From assembly GCA_023245915.1 (NCBI GenBank), contig JAHFJK010000001.1:1-28640 (forward strand): a stretch of 28,640 nucleotides of DNA. The letters are read 5' to 3'. The notes beneath the pieces are model-generated. The model saw nothing but the letters and a program-made list of their open reading frames with translations, searched no databases and was not told where the DNA came from. The stretch's first letter is position 1. Each line of letters starts with the position of its first letter. This DNA is from Candidatus Doudnabacteria bacterium. GTDB lineage: Bacteria > Patescibacteriota > Doudnabacteria > UBA920. The position numbers were made by a program, and so were the translations under genes. Positions 6,059 to 14,053 of this stretch are shown here, in pieces.

Positions 6059-7627
6059 ATGAACACAAAAATCCGAACCCGCTTCGCGCCCAGCCCCACG
6101 GGCTTTGTTCATATTGGCAGCTTGCGCACAGCGCTGTTTTCTTTTTTATTTGCCCGTCACAATAACGGCGCTCATATTTTAAGAGTGGAAGACACGGACC
6201 AAAGCAGAAAAGTTGAAGGCGCGCTGGAAAATTTATTGCGGGTGATGAAGACTGTGGGCGTTGAGTTCGATGAAGGTTTTTATTTGATTGACGATGGTGG
6301 GGTAGGCTTGCCCACCGACCTGTCCCCCGAAGTCTTGACGAAGGGGGAAGCTTCAGCGAAGGTGGGCGAGAGGGGAGAGTTCGCACCTTATTTGCAATCA
6401 AAACGACTGGCGTTATATCAAAAGCATGCCAAAGAATTAGTAGAAAAAGGCCATGCCTACTATTGCTTTTGTTCCAAAGAAAGATTAGATGAACTGCACA
6501 AAGAGCAAATCGCGTTAAAAAAACCGTCAATGTACGACAGGCTGTGCAGAAATTTGTCGGATGATGAAGTAAAAGATAAACTGGCGGAATTTTCATTAGC
6601 AAATAAAAATCCGGTAATCCGTCAGGCAATACCTTTGGAAGGGGAGACAGTAATTCATGATCTTATTTACGGGGAGATTACTTACGAACACAAAATATTG
6701 GATGACCAGGTCATTCTAAAATCCGACGGCTTTCCGACATATCATTTAGCCGTGGTTGTGGATGATCATTACATGAAAATCACTCACGTCATCCGCGGCG
6801 AAGAATGGATACCTTCCACACCTAAGCATCTTTTACTTTACAAATTTTTTGGCTGGGAACCGACTGAATTTGCGCACTTGCCGCTTATTTTGAACCCTGA
6901 TAAATCCAAACTTTCCAAACGCCAGGGCGATGTGGCCATAGAAGATTTTTTAAAACATGGCTACTTGCCTGAAGCCTTAATAAATTTCGTCGCCTTTTTG
7001 GGTTGGAATCCAAAAAATGAAAAAGAAATTTTTTCTATGGACGAACTCATCGCCGATTTCGATCTGGCCAAAGTTAACAAAGCCGGCGCCGTGTTCGATG
7101 ACAATAAACTGGACTGGTTTAATTCTCAGTATATTAAAAAAATGAGCCCTGATGAGCTGGCAGAAAAGCTCAAGCCTTTTTGGCAACAAGCTAATATAGA
7201 CGCAAAAAATTATTCCAATGCTTACTTGGCTGCCATTGCGGAACTTGAACAGGAGCGGTTAAAAAAACTTTCCGAAATAGGGGAGAGGACCGGGTACTTT
7301 TTTAAGACGACTGATTATGGCCCAGATTTGTTGGTCTGGAAAAAGAGCGATAAGGCTAAAACAAAAGCCGTCCTATCAGACCTATTTGGCCTATTGGATA
7401 AATTTAATGAAACTGATTTTAAAAAGGAAAGCCTGGAAACTAAAATCAAAAAATTTATCGTGGAAAAAAAATACGATAACGGCTCGGCATTGTGGCCGCT
7501 AAGAGTTGCTTTGACAGGCTTAACTTCAAGCCCCGGGCCTTTTGAAGTGGCATCAGTTCTGGCTTTGGGTTTAGGCAAAAAGGAAGTTTTGGAAAGAATT
7601 AAAGCAGCGTTAGCAAAATTAGACTGA
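6059..7627 (+). CDS. gltX: glutamyl-tRNA synthetase
   Basis: Class I aminoacyl-tRNA synthetase that charges tRNA with glutamate. The 522-aa protein has RFAPSPTGFVHIGSLRTAL (HIGH signature at 18-21) and KLSKR at 284-288 (KMSKS). Cys136, Cys138, Tyr159 and Cys163 match the zinc-binding site of some GluRS. The C-terminal helical anticodon-binding region is complete. CPR bacteria usually also need a GatCAB route for glutamine, so this enzyme may be non-discriminating; that is inference. Residues about 82-106 are a repeat-derived insert just before the conserved PYLQSKRLALY. No SD precedes the ATG; a palindromic repeat abuts it. Confidence 0.96.
   Translation: MNTKIRTRFAPSPTGFVHIGSLRTALFSFLFARHNNGAHILRVEDTDQSRKVEGALENLLRVMKTVGVEFDEGFYLIDDGGVGLPTDLSPEVLTKGEASAKVGERGEFAPYLQSKRLALYQKHAKELVEKGHAYYCFCSKERLDELHKEQIALKKPSMYDRLCRNLSDDEVKDKLAEFSLANKNPVIRQAIPLEGETVIHDLIYGEITYEHKILDDQVILKSDGFPTYHLAVVVDDHYMKITHVIRGEEWIPSTPKHLLLYKFFGWEPTEFAHLPLILNPDKSKLSKRQGDVAIEDFLKHGYLPEALINFVAFLGWNPKNEKEIFSMDELIADFDLAKVNKAGAVFDDNKLDWFNSQYIKKMSPDELAEKLKPFWQQANIDAKNYSNAYLAAIAELEQERLKKLSEIGERTGYFFKTTDYGPDLLVWKKSDKAKTKAVLSDLFGLLDKFNETDFKKESLETKIKKFIVEKKYDNGSALWPLRVALTGLTSSPGPFEVASVLALGLGKKEVLERIKAALAKLD
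6296..6380. repeat. palindromic repeat inserted in frame in gltX
   Basis: Several inverted segments lie here: GGTGGG with CCCACC, CCCACC with GGTGGG further on, and CCCC with GGGG. They are translated as GLPTDLSPEVLTKGEASAKVG, where other GluRS go almost directly from the acidic segment to PYxQSxR. The insert keeps the frame and leaves catalytic motifs intact. Confidence 0.75.
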
Positions 7628-7639
7628 TTGTGTTATAAT
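7610..7639 (+). promoter_or_regulatory. extended -10 promoter of the M23 peptidase gene
   Basis: TTAGCA at 7610-7615, an 18-base spacer, and TATAAT at 7634-7639 preceded by TGT (extended -10). Transcription would start near 7646, three bases before ATG 7649, and no SD is present, so the mRNA is probably leaderless. The promoter lies across the gltX stop. Confidence 0.55.
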
Positions 7640-7648
7640 TTATGGGTA

Positions 7649-8935
7649 ATGAGATGGCAAAAAGACATCAAAATAAAATTAAAAGCGGTGTTAGGCCTCG
7701 CTCTTGTCTTAAACTTAATAAATTTTCAATATGCCTGGGCCGATAACACCTCCGACAAGCTCGTGGCCAATCAACAAAAACTTCTGCAAATCAACCAGCA
7801 AATAAAAAGCTACCAGCAGCAAATTGCCAATACCCAAAGCAAAGTCAGCACGTTAAAAAACGAAATTTCCATTTACAATAACCAGATTGCTGCGAGCGAA
7901 CTACAGATTCAGGCCAAGCAAACCCAAATTGATGACGCCAATCTGCAGATTGTCCAGATTAAGGAGCTAATAGAACAAAAAACCAAAGAAATTGCTGACA
8001 ATAAAAAAATCCTGGGCCAACTGATTGTTGAACTCAATGAATATGATGACCAATACGCGCTAAAAACCACGGTCGCCAGCGACAAGCTTTCTGATTTTTT
8101 AGATCAGATCCAGTATACGCGCAATCTGCAGAATAAAATTTACCAACTAACGCAAAAAATTAAAGTCTTAAAAGCCCAGCTGGAAAAACAGCAGAGTGAT
8201 CTGGAAATAAAAGTTAAAGAACTGGAAGAATTAAAACACCAGCTGGTAATTAGCCAAAATGAGCTGAAAACTATTAGAAGCCAAAAACAAAAGCTGCTCG
8301 ACCAGACCAGAGGCCTGGAACAGAATTACCAAAAATTGCTTGCTTCCAGCAAGCAGGACGCCGAAAATCTTGAAAAGGAAATTGCTGACTTGGACGCGCA
8401 AATTCGCGCCAGGCTTGGCAAAAAAACCATCACCGCCGGACCGGGCATACTGGAATGGCCCTTAGACGGGATTTTAACTCAAAAATACGGCAACACCGGC
8501 TTTACGTCATTAGGCTATAATTTCCACAATGGCATAGATGTAGCTGGGCCTGCCGGCCAGCCGATTTACGCCGCGGCAGACGGCGATGTTATTTACACCG
8601 ACCACAGCGACGCTTCTTTTGGCAACTGGGTGGCGGTTAAACACAGTGTTGTAACTAAAAACGGCAGCAGCCAGCTGGTCACAGTTTACGGGCACATGCA
8701 GAGTTTTAAAGCCTATGTCGGCCAGCATCTCTCGCAGGGAGATTTAATCGGCTATGAGGGCAATAGCGGCAACACCACCAAAAAGCTTTACGGGCCGGAA
8801 AGGGGATACCATCTGCACTTTGGGGTGTATGATGCCGAAGGCTTTGGGGTTAATCCAGGCAAGTACGCCAACATTTACGGCCCTTATCAGGTACCCTATG
8901 GATATACATATAATCCTTTGGATTTCCTGCCGTAA
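7649..8935 (+). CDS. secreted coiled-coil M23 peptidase (EnvC/NlpD-like)
   Basis: A 428-aa exported peptidoglycan hydrolase. The signal peptide has a basic start, a hydrophobic core (LGLALVLNLINF) and an AWA-D cleavage site near residue 32. A long coiled coil rich in Gln, Lys and Glu covers roughly 35-265. The C-terminal LytM/M23 domain has the Zn site intact: His293 and Asp297 (HNGID), YGHM, and HLH at 388-390. This architecture is that of EnvC, which is activated by FtsEX; ftsE and ftsX lie about 10 kb away. Because the zinc ligands are present the enzyme may be active itself. The start at ATG 7649 is preferred over a TTG seven codons upstream, which falls in the -10 box. Confidence 0.92.
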   Translation: MRWQKDIKIKLKAVLGLALVLNLINFQYAWADNTSDKLVANQQKLLQINQQIKSYQQQIANTQSKVSTLKNEISIYNNQIAASELQIQAKQTQIDDANLQIVQIKELIEQKTKEIADNKKILGQLIVELNEYDDQYALKTTVASDKLSDFLDQIQYTRNLQNKIYQLTQKIKVLKAQLEKQQSDLEIKVKELEELKHQLVISQNELKTIRSQKQKLLDQTRGLEQNYQKLLASSKQDAENLEKEIADLDAQIRARLGKKTITAGPGILEWPLDGILTQKYGNTGFTSLGYNFHNGIDVAGPAGQPIYAAADGDVIYTDHSDASFGNWVAVKHSVVTKNGSSQLVTVYGHMQSFKAYVGQHLSQGDLIGYEGNSGNTTKKLYGPERGYHLHFGVYDAEGFGVNPGKYANIYGPYQVPYGYTYNPLDFLP

Positions 8936-9056
8936 ACGCGGGTCTTTATTCTCAACCTGGTCAGCCAGCCTGTCGGCAGAAGGCAATACCAAAACTTAAC
9001 CAGCGCGTAAATAGTCAATTGCTGATTCGTCGATTGTTCTGACCGGGTAAAAAGCT

Positions 9057-10145
9057 ATGCCAATCAAAATCAAAAAATATTTCTTAATCCTGATGCTTTT
9101 ACAGCTGGTTTTTGCTTATACTCCAGCTTACGCTGACCCTCCCGACTACAGAACTTCCGGAGTCCAGGAACAAATCGCGCAATATTTGTGCACCCCGCCC
9201 GCTTCCACAGGCGAGCCAGGCAACCCCAACGGCGTAAACTTGTACCAGTGCATCAACAAACTTTATAAATTTGCCATAATTTTTGCCAGCGTTGTGGGCG
9301 TATTCTTTATAGTCATCGCGGGTTACATTTACATGGGTTCGGAGGGAAACCAGGAGTCAGTGGAGAAAGCCAAAAGCATTTTAATCAGCACCGTTACAAG
9401 TCTGGTAATTCTGCTGTCCGCTTACGTTCTGCTAAAAGCCATTAATCCGGATTTAATCCAATTTCACGACATCACGCTGCCAGCGGTAACTAGCGGTACA
9501 ACCGACGGACCGGCAATAGGAAGCGGACCAACCGGCGACATTTGTAAGTCAAATGTTACAAACAAATGTTCAAACTCCGCATGTAACAAATACGACAGCC
9601 AAATCGCAGCGGCCGCACAAAAAATTTCCATACCTGGAGTAAATAAACCGGCTTTAATTAAAGCCGTTATGACTAACGAATCAAGCTGTGATCCAGCAGC
9701 AGTTTCAGGCTCCAGCCCACCATCAATAGGATTAATGCAACTGAAAGTCCAAACCGCGCAAAATAATCAGAGCGGGTGTACAACTGACACCATCAATGAC
9801 GTCTGGCTAAAAAATCCAGATAATTCCGCCGCAATCATTTGTATTGGAGCCAAATATCTTGAAGCCATTTCTAAAACCGCTTGCGGCAAGAGTATTTTGA
9901 ATATAGCCGCTGGTTATAATGGGGGCACTACAAGAAGTGACGGATTAAAAGCCGCTTGTGACCAAAGCGCTGATTGCTCCAGCGATAAAAGCTGCGACGG
10001 CACAGTTCCGATGAAGGCTTGGGAGTGCACATTTGCAGATGTTAATCATACGAAGGAAGATCCTGCTTTTAAAGAAACAAGAAATTACGCGCCTCAGGTT
10101 TATGGTTGCTATCAATTCTATGACATATTAAACCCAGCAAAATAA
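9057..10145 (+). CDS. TrbC/VirB2-like membrane segment joined to a lytic transglycosylase domain
   Basis: A 362-aa protein with a signal peptide (cleavage near AYA-D, residue 26), then two hydrophobic helices (about 72-92 and 108-128) separated by GSEGNQESVEKAK, the layout of TrbC/VirB2 pilin-like subunits in CPR genomes. A Gly/Thr linker leads to an SLT-like domain: catalytic Glu208 in MTNESSCDPAA, GLMQL at 225-229, a later AAGYNGG, and ETRNYAPQVYGCYQFY. It has many cysteines (about 14 outside the signal), suggesting disulfides in an oxidising exterior. It could open peptidoglycan for a type IV secretion or pilus machine; no other such genes are in the window. No SD is visible. The preceding 121-base spacer holds nothing recognised. 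Confidence 0.8.
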   Translation: MPIKIKKYFLILMLLQLVFAYTPAYADPPDYRTSGVQEQIAQYLCTPPASTGEPGNPNGVNLYQCINKLYKFAIIFASVVGVFFIVIAGYIYMGSEGNQESVEKAKSILISTVTSLVILLSAYVLLKAINPDLIQFHDITLPAVTSGTTDGPAIGSGPTGDICKSNVTNKCSNSACNKYDSQIAAAAQKISIPGVNKPALIKAVMTNESSCDPAAVSGSSPPSIGLMQLKVQTAQNNQSGCTTDTINDVWLKNPDNSAAIICIGAKYLEAISKTACGKSILNIAAGYNGGTTRSDGLKAACDQSADCSSDKSCDGTVPMKAWECTFADVNHTKEDPAFKETRNYAPQVYGCYQFYDILNPAK

Positions 10146-10233
10146 TTAAAGTTTTGTATAATGCGGTAAGATAGGTCGTATAACATACATTGAGCGACAT
10201 CATCAATATTTAGCTTTCGCTCTCCCCTAAGGC

Positions 10234-10265
10234 TTTAAAGGCCTAAAGTGTGTTAGGCCTTTAAA
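10234..10265. terminator. bidirectional 13-bp hairpin between convergent genes
   Basis: TTTAAAGGCCTAA (10234-10246) and TTAGGCCTTTAAA (10253-10265) pair perfectly around a 6-nt loop. It lies between the stops of the transglycosylase gene and the cysteine desulfurase gene and can fold in both transcripts. T-runs are short. Confidence 0.6.
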
Positions 10266-10276
10266 AATTGATTATT

Positions 10277-11473
10277 TTACATTTTTCGTATTTGTTTTAC
10301 CAAACCAGGCAAAATTTTTATTAAATAATCAATGTCACTTTTTTTTGTGCTTTTGCCTAAAGTGAACCTAATGCTGCTTTTTGCTTCTTTTTTAGATCTC
10401 CCTATTGCTAAGAGCACGTGAGATGGGTCTATGTTGCCAGTGCTACAGGCACTGGCTGTGGAGGCGCTAATTCCGTAAGAATCTAAATAAAACATTAGTG
10501 CCTCCCCTTCTACACCCTTTATGGTTAAGTTGATGTTATTTGGCAATCTTTGATTATTTATTTCCGGGCCGTTTAATTTAATGTTGGCAATATTTTTTCT
10601 AATTTTTTTAATAATTCGATCGCTCAACTTTAAAAGTCGCCGACTTTCTTTGTCTTTATTTTTTTGAGCTAATTCAAATGCTTTTGCAAAGCCCGCAATA
10701 CCCGGAACATTTTCTGTGCCACTACGCAAATTATTTTCTTGCCCTCCGCCGTATATTAAAGGCTTAAGTTTAGTCCCCGAGCTTACATATAAAAAGCCGC
10801 TCTGTTTGGGCCCGTATATTTTACTGCCGTTGACAGACATTAAATCAACGCCTAATTTATTTACGTTTAAATCCAAAAATCCCGCAGCCTGGCAGGCATC
10901 GGTATGAAAAACTATTTGAGACTGATGTTTGGCAAACCGTCTTTTATTCTCCCCTTTCAGCCACCGGCCAATTTCCGAGATTGGTTCAATAGTTCCGATT
11001 TCGTTGTTGGCATACATAACAGAAATTAAAACCGTTTCCGGCCGAACGGATTTTTTTAATTTTTGAATATCGACAAAACCCTTATCATCAACGTCTACCA
11101 AGGTTGTGCGATAACCTTCAGAAGATAATACTTTGAAAGATTCGATTACGCAATGATGTTCAATCTTAGAAGTGCTGATGTGTGCCTTTGGGTGCATTCG
11201 GGCAACTCCAAAAATAGCCAAATTCACACTTTCCGTTCCTCCCGCGGTAAAAATTATTTCCGAAGGCCGGGCTTTTATCAAGCCGGCGATGGAGTTCCGG
11301 GCATCCTCGATCGCTAACTTAGCCTCTCTCCCCTTTTGGTAAAGCGACGAAGGGTTACCGAATTTCTCATGCCAAAAAGGCTCCATGGCTTTTTTGACTT
11401 CCGGGTCCAGCGGAGTCGTGGCGGCGTGGTCGAGATAAATATTTTTTTTAAGTCCTTTTATTTGAGGAAACAT
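10277..11473 (-). CDS. cysteine desulfurase (NifS/IscS family)
   Basis: PLP enzyme that takes sulfur from cysteine for Fe-S clusters or tRNA thiolation. With the start at 11473 the protein has 398 residues, typical for the family, and begins shortly before IYLDHAATTP. Key residues are seen: His107 (PLP stacking), Asp192 in FHTDACQA, the PLP lysine Lys218 in NGSKIYGPK, and Cys343 in the ASACSTG loop that carries the persulfide. The usual His before the PLP lysine is Ser. A reading frame continues 54 codons upstream, but that part overlaps the structured leader and has no homology to the family. No IscU/SufU partner gene is present nearby. Confidence 0.93.
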   Translation of the reverse strand: MFPQIKGLKKNIYLDHAATTPLDPEVKKAMEPFWHEKFGNPSSLYQKGREAKLAIEDARNSIAGLIKARPSEIIFTAGGTESVNLAIFGVARMHPKAHISTSKIEHHCVIESFKVLSSEGYRTTLVDVDDKGFVDIQKLKKSVRPETVLISVMYANNEIGTIEPISEIGRWLKGENKRRFAKHQSQIVFHTDACQAAGFLDLNVNKLGVDLMSVNGSKIYGPKQSGFLYVSSGTKLKPLIYGGGQENNLRSGTENVPGIAGFAKAFELAQKNKDKESRRLLKLSDRIIKKIRKNIANIKLNGPEINNQRLPNNINLTIKGVEGEALMFYLDSYGISASTASACSTGNIDPSHVLLAIGRSKKEAKSSIRFTLGKSTKKSDIDYLIKILPGLVKQIRKM

Positions 11474-11716
11474 GTAATTAAATCGCGATGGACAAATTAT
11501 TGCCATCGCGATGAAAAGAGAAAACTTCGGCCTTTCGAAAATCATCCCGTAATGGTTTTCTGCCTGCTGAAGCCTTGCCGAAAACGGGACGACAAGTTTA
11601 TCAGCTGCCAGGCAAGGAGAGAGCCCCCCGTGCAACTGTCAGCAGGTTATTGCCTAGTCCTGAATCAGATTTACAATTTTTAGGTACACAGTCTTTCCCC
11701 AAATTCAAAAACTTGA
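11474..11716 (-). ncRNA. candidate structured leader or small RNA upstream of the cysteine desulfurase gene
   Basis: A consensus promoter points into about 240 bases without a recognisable gene. The RNA can form nested stems: TCAGCAGG/CCTGCTGA (11639-11646 with 11563-11570) enclosing GGCAAGG/CCTTGCC (11611-11617 with 11573-11579). A perfect 10-bp hairpin (ATCGCGATGG 11482-11491 with CCATCGCGAT 11503-11512) ends nine bases before the desulfurase ATG and could act as a terminator, though its U-tract is weak. I checked for signatures of tmRNA, SRP RNA, RNase P RNA, T-box, TPP and cobalamin riboswitches and saw none. It may be a free small RNA or a regulatory leader. Confidence 0.45.
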
Positions 11717-11722
11717 TAAGAC

Positions 11723-11751
11723 ATCTTACCAAGCAATCCTGTTTGTGTCAA
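11723..11751 (-). promoter_or_regulatory. consensus sigma70 promoter for the leader and cysteine desulfurase
   Basis: On the minus strand TTGACA (11751-11746) and TAAGAT (11728-11723) are separated by exactly 17 bases. The -35 box overlaps the stop codon of the sunset-domain gene. Transcription would start near 11716, about 240 bases before the desulfurase ATG. Confidence 0.7.
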
Positions 11752-12161
11752 CGCTGTGATTTTACAAACCCGGCAGCAATGGCTTCTTTTTCTGTGTAAA
11801 AACACTGCTCTGCCTTAGTCCTGTCATAAAACGCGCCGCCTTTAACATGAAAAACTTTCCTGCCAGTTGAAGAAATATTTCCTTTAACAATACACGGGGC
11901 TGTAGCTGTGTTTGCTGCCACCGCAGGATTGGTTATGCTCTCCCCCAGCACCGCCGCTTCCCCCGGCTCAGCCAATGGTTTTTTTGGCTGGGTTGTAGTA
12001 TAATTACGTTGCGATTGAAAGTTTTCGCGCCTAATTCCCCGCTCATACCTGCCGGCGCCAAAACCAACAAAAAATATCAAAACAAAACCCGCGGCCACCA
12101 TCAGCCTATCCCTATTTTCTTTCTCTGCCATCCATTGTTTAATTTCACCGTAGGCAATCAT
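11748..12161 (-). CDS. membrane-anchored sunset-domain protein
   Basis: A 137-aa protein with a charged N-terminus, one membrane helix (about residues 20-38), a Pro/Ala/Thr-rich linker, and a C-terminal domain with CIVKGNISSTGRKVFHVKGGAFYDRT...CFYTEKEAIAAGF. This pattern is the small 'sunset' domain seen at the C-terminus of secreted or membrane proteins of bacteria; its function is not known to me. Two cysteines flank the domain. ATG 12161 is chosen over an upstream start because a TATACT box sits six bases before it. The stop overlaps the promoter of the next transcription unit. Confidence 0.75.
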   Translation of the reverse strand: MIAYGEIKQWMAEKENRDRLMVAAGFVLIFFVGFGAGRYERGIRRENFQSQRNYTTTQPKKPLAEPGEAAVLGESITNPAVAANTATAPCIVKGNISSTGRKVFHVKGGAFYDRTKAEQCFYTEKEAIAAGFVKSQR

Positions 12162-12167
12162 GAGCTT

Positions 12168-12176
12168 AGTATAGCA
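12168..12176 (-). promoter_or_regulatory. extended -10 of the sunset-domain gene
   Basis: On the minus strand TGCTATACT (12176-12168) is an extended -10 box. Only six bases separate it from ATG 12161, so the predicted transcript begins at or next to the start codon. No good -35 box is visible. Confidence 0.5.
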
Positions 12177-12272
12177 CAAATTTTCATTTTAAAAGCCGTC
12201 TTTAAATGGCCTAAAAAGACGTAAATTTATTATAAGGCAGCAAGCCCCTTTAAGGGAGCAAGCGTTAATTGT

Positions 12273-13646
12273 ATGAAGTACGGATTTGTTTTAGGCAGGG
12301 TTTATACACTTTCTGTCGCCGAGCTTATAGCCATTTTGGAAAAGCCGGACCCAAGCTTGGTTGCGGCCCAGTTTCGTGGTCAAACTGGGGAAGTTGCTCA
12401 TGACGAAAATGTAAAAATTTTGGAAGCTTCCGAAGAAATTTTAATTATTGAAACTCCGGCGGCTTTAAATGTAGACAAGCTGCAAAAAAAACTCGGGGGC
12501 ATTGTTAAAATTTTAGAAATTGTTGATGTCATAAAAAAACGCGAACAGGATTCAATAAATTTTGCTCTCAAGCACTACTTTAAGCCCGGCATTTTAAAGA
12601 AACAATTTTTTAAAGAATACAAAGGCAAGATACAATTTGGTTTGAGTATCTATATTTTAAATATGGATTTGCTGAAACGTCCCGAGCCTGACCCCCGCCA
12701 CAAATTTCAATCTTTCAATTCCATTTTTTCCGAACCAAAAAGAATAGGCATGATAATTAAAAATGGTTTAACTGAATCACAAATTAGCGCGCGGCTGGTT
12801 TTGCCGGAGTTTAGCTCTCTCTCGCTTGCTTCTGTGGTAGTGACCAAAAATTTACTGCTGCAAAAAGGAGCGGAGATAAATATTTTGGCAGCTAAAGATA
12901 AAATTTTCACAGCCAAAACCTTGAGCGTGCAAGATTTTGAAGACTATGGCCGGCGCGATTACCAACGGCCCGTGCGAGATGAAAAACAGGGCATGATCCC
13001 GCCTAAAGTTGCCCAGGTAATGCTAAATCTCGCCAATTGCAAAAACGGCGACACCATCTTAGACCCCTTTTGCGGTATTGGCACAATTATTCAGGAAGGT
13101 CTGCTGTTAGGCTACAAAATGATTGGTTCAGATATTAACCGAGTCGCAATAAAAGGCAGTGAGCAAAATTTGGAATGGTTTAGAAATCGTTACAAAATTG
13201 CTCCCGGCAGATACGGTTTGGAAGTCAGCGATGCAACTGGTGTTTCAGACCTTATAGCTAAGTCTAAGCACAAAATTTCTGCAATTGTAACCGAAGGCAC
13301 TTTAGGACCAATCTATTCTCAATATCCCAAAAACGAGGAAATAGCTAAAAATTTTAAAGATTTGGGGAAACTCTATAAAAAAAGCTTTATGGAGTTCTCA
13401 AAGTTTTTGCCTGCAAAAGCCAGAATTGTAATGTGCGTCCTGGCTTACCGTCGCGGCAAAGGCAACTATGAGACTTTCCCCTCTCTTGACTTTGCAGCCG
13501 GACTTGGCTATACTTTAGTGGACTTAATTCCCCCATCGGTCGCAAACAAGTTAAAATTCCTTAAATTAACGGAACGTAAAACCGCGATTTATGACAGAAA
13601 AGACCAGGTAGTGGCAAGGGAAATAGTTATTTTTGAAAAAGTTTAA
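12273..13646 (+). CDS. Trm11/TrmG10-like SAM-dependent RNA methylase
   Basis: A 457-aa protein. The N-terminal 200 residues look like the ferredoxin-like/THUMP region of tRNA N2-guanosine methylases. The C-terminal Rossmann methylase begins with YGRRDYQRPVRDEKQGMIPPKVAQVMLNLA, as in the Trm11/TrmG10 family, then DPFCGIGT at 264-271 (SAM motif I) and GSDIN at 285-289 (motif II). Motif IV, normally DPPYG, reads TEGTLGP at 340-346, so the catalytic Asp-Pro-Pro is missing. The true substrate, presumably tRNA, cannot be read from sequence. No SD site; the upstream spacer (12180-12272) has only a small CCC/GGG hairpin flanked by GCAAGC repeats. Confidence 0.78.
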   Translation: MKYGFVLGRVYTLSVAELIAILEKPDPSLVAAQFRGQTGEVAHDENVKILEASEEILIIETPAALNVDKLQKKLGGIVKILEIVDVIKKREQDSINFALKHYFKPGILKKQFFKEYKGKIQFGLSIYILNMDLLKRPEPDPRHKFQSFNSIFSEPKRIGMIIKNGLTESQISARLVLPEFSSLSLASVVVTKNLLLQKGAEINILAAKDKIFTAKTLSVQDFEDYGRRDYQRPVRDEKQGMIPPKVAQVMLNLANCKNGDTILDPFCGIGTIIQEGLLLGYKMIGSDINRVAIKGSEQNLEWFRNRYKIAPGRYGLEVSDATGVSDLIAKSKHKISAIVTEGTLGPIYSQYPKNEEIAKNFKDLGKLYKKSFMEFSKFLPAKARIVMCVLAYRRGKGNYETFPSLDFAAGLGYTLVDLIPPSVANKLKFLKLTERKTAIYDRKDQVVAREIVIFEKV

Positions 13647-13647
13647 T

Positions 13648-13731
13648 TATCCACGAATTCACTAATCATCACGGATGACAACCAACCAGCGTTCGTGAAA
13701 TTAGTGACAATTCGTGAATTAGTGGACAAAC
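13648..13731. repeat. foldback repeat with ATTAGTG/CACTAAT arms before rpmA
   Basis: CACGAATTCACTAAT (13652-13666) pairs with 13700-13716 apart from a two-base bulge. More CGTGAATTAGTGG follows up to 13727. The element fills the spacer and abuts the rpmA start, so rpmA has no SD. Confidence 0.7.
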
Positions 13732-13732
13732 A

Positions 13733-14014
13733 ATGGCACATAAGAAAGCCGGAGGCTCAACAGCCCTAGGGCGAGACTCTGTATCCAAACGCTTAGGCGT
13801 AAAAATATTCGGCAACCAGGCTGTTAAAACCGGACAGGTTATTGTGCGCCAGCACGGAACCAAATTTTCCCCCGGGCGCAATGTTGGCATTGGCAGCGAT
13901 TCAACTTTGTATTCTCTTGCCAACGGAATGGTCAAATTCCAAAAAAAACAGGTACGAAAATTTCATGGAAATTTGCGAAAGACTAGAATTGTCAACGTCG
14001 AACCAACAAAATAA
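13733..14014 (+). CDS. rpmA: 50S ribosomal protein L27
   Basis: A 93-aa ribosomal protein near the peptidyl transferase centre. It has the usual N-terminus MAHKKAGGSTALGRDSVSKRLG and the core GQVIVRQHGTKFSPGRNVGIGSDSTLYSLANGMVKF. No N-terminal cleavable extension of the Firmicutes type is present. Its usual partner rplU (L21) is not adjacent. A foldback repeat lies before the start, and the stop codon is inside the left arm of the conserved-core hairpin at 14010-14053. Confidence 0.98.
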   Translation: MAHKKAGGSTALGRDSVSKRLGVKIFGNQAVKTGQVIVRQHGTKFSPGRNVGIGSDSTLYSLANGMVKFQKKQVRKFHGNLRKTRIVNVEPTK

Positions 14015-14053
14015 AATTTAGTCTTCGACCCTGTGGAGAAGCTAAATTTTATT
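14010..14053 (+). repeat. conserved-core hairpin after the rpmA stop (copy 1)
   Basis: Arms AATAAAATTTAG (14010-14021) and CTAAATTTTATT (14042-14053) are perfectly complementary. They enclose the 20-nt core TCTTCGACCCTGTGGAGAAG. The core has its own CTTC/GAAG stem and loop GACCCTGTGGA. The left arm contains the rpmA stop codon. The same core occurs at 17581-17600 with unrelated arms. Confidence 0.9.

Noticed and set aside
6057..6629. 190-aa minus-strand ORF opposite gltX
   Set aside because: Fully antisense to gltX, with no domain, SD or sensible composition.
11474..11635. 54-codon N-terminal extension of the cysteine desulfurase
   Set aside because: Family members begin just before IYLDHAATTP; the extension overlaps structured leader hairpins and has no recognisable homology.
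11563..11646. SRP RNA or 6S RNA identity for the nested stems
   Set aside because: No GGAA/GCAGCC SRP motif and no convincing 6S end pairing in either strand; left as unassigned RNA.
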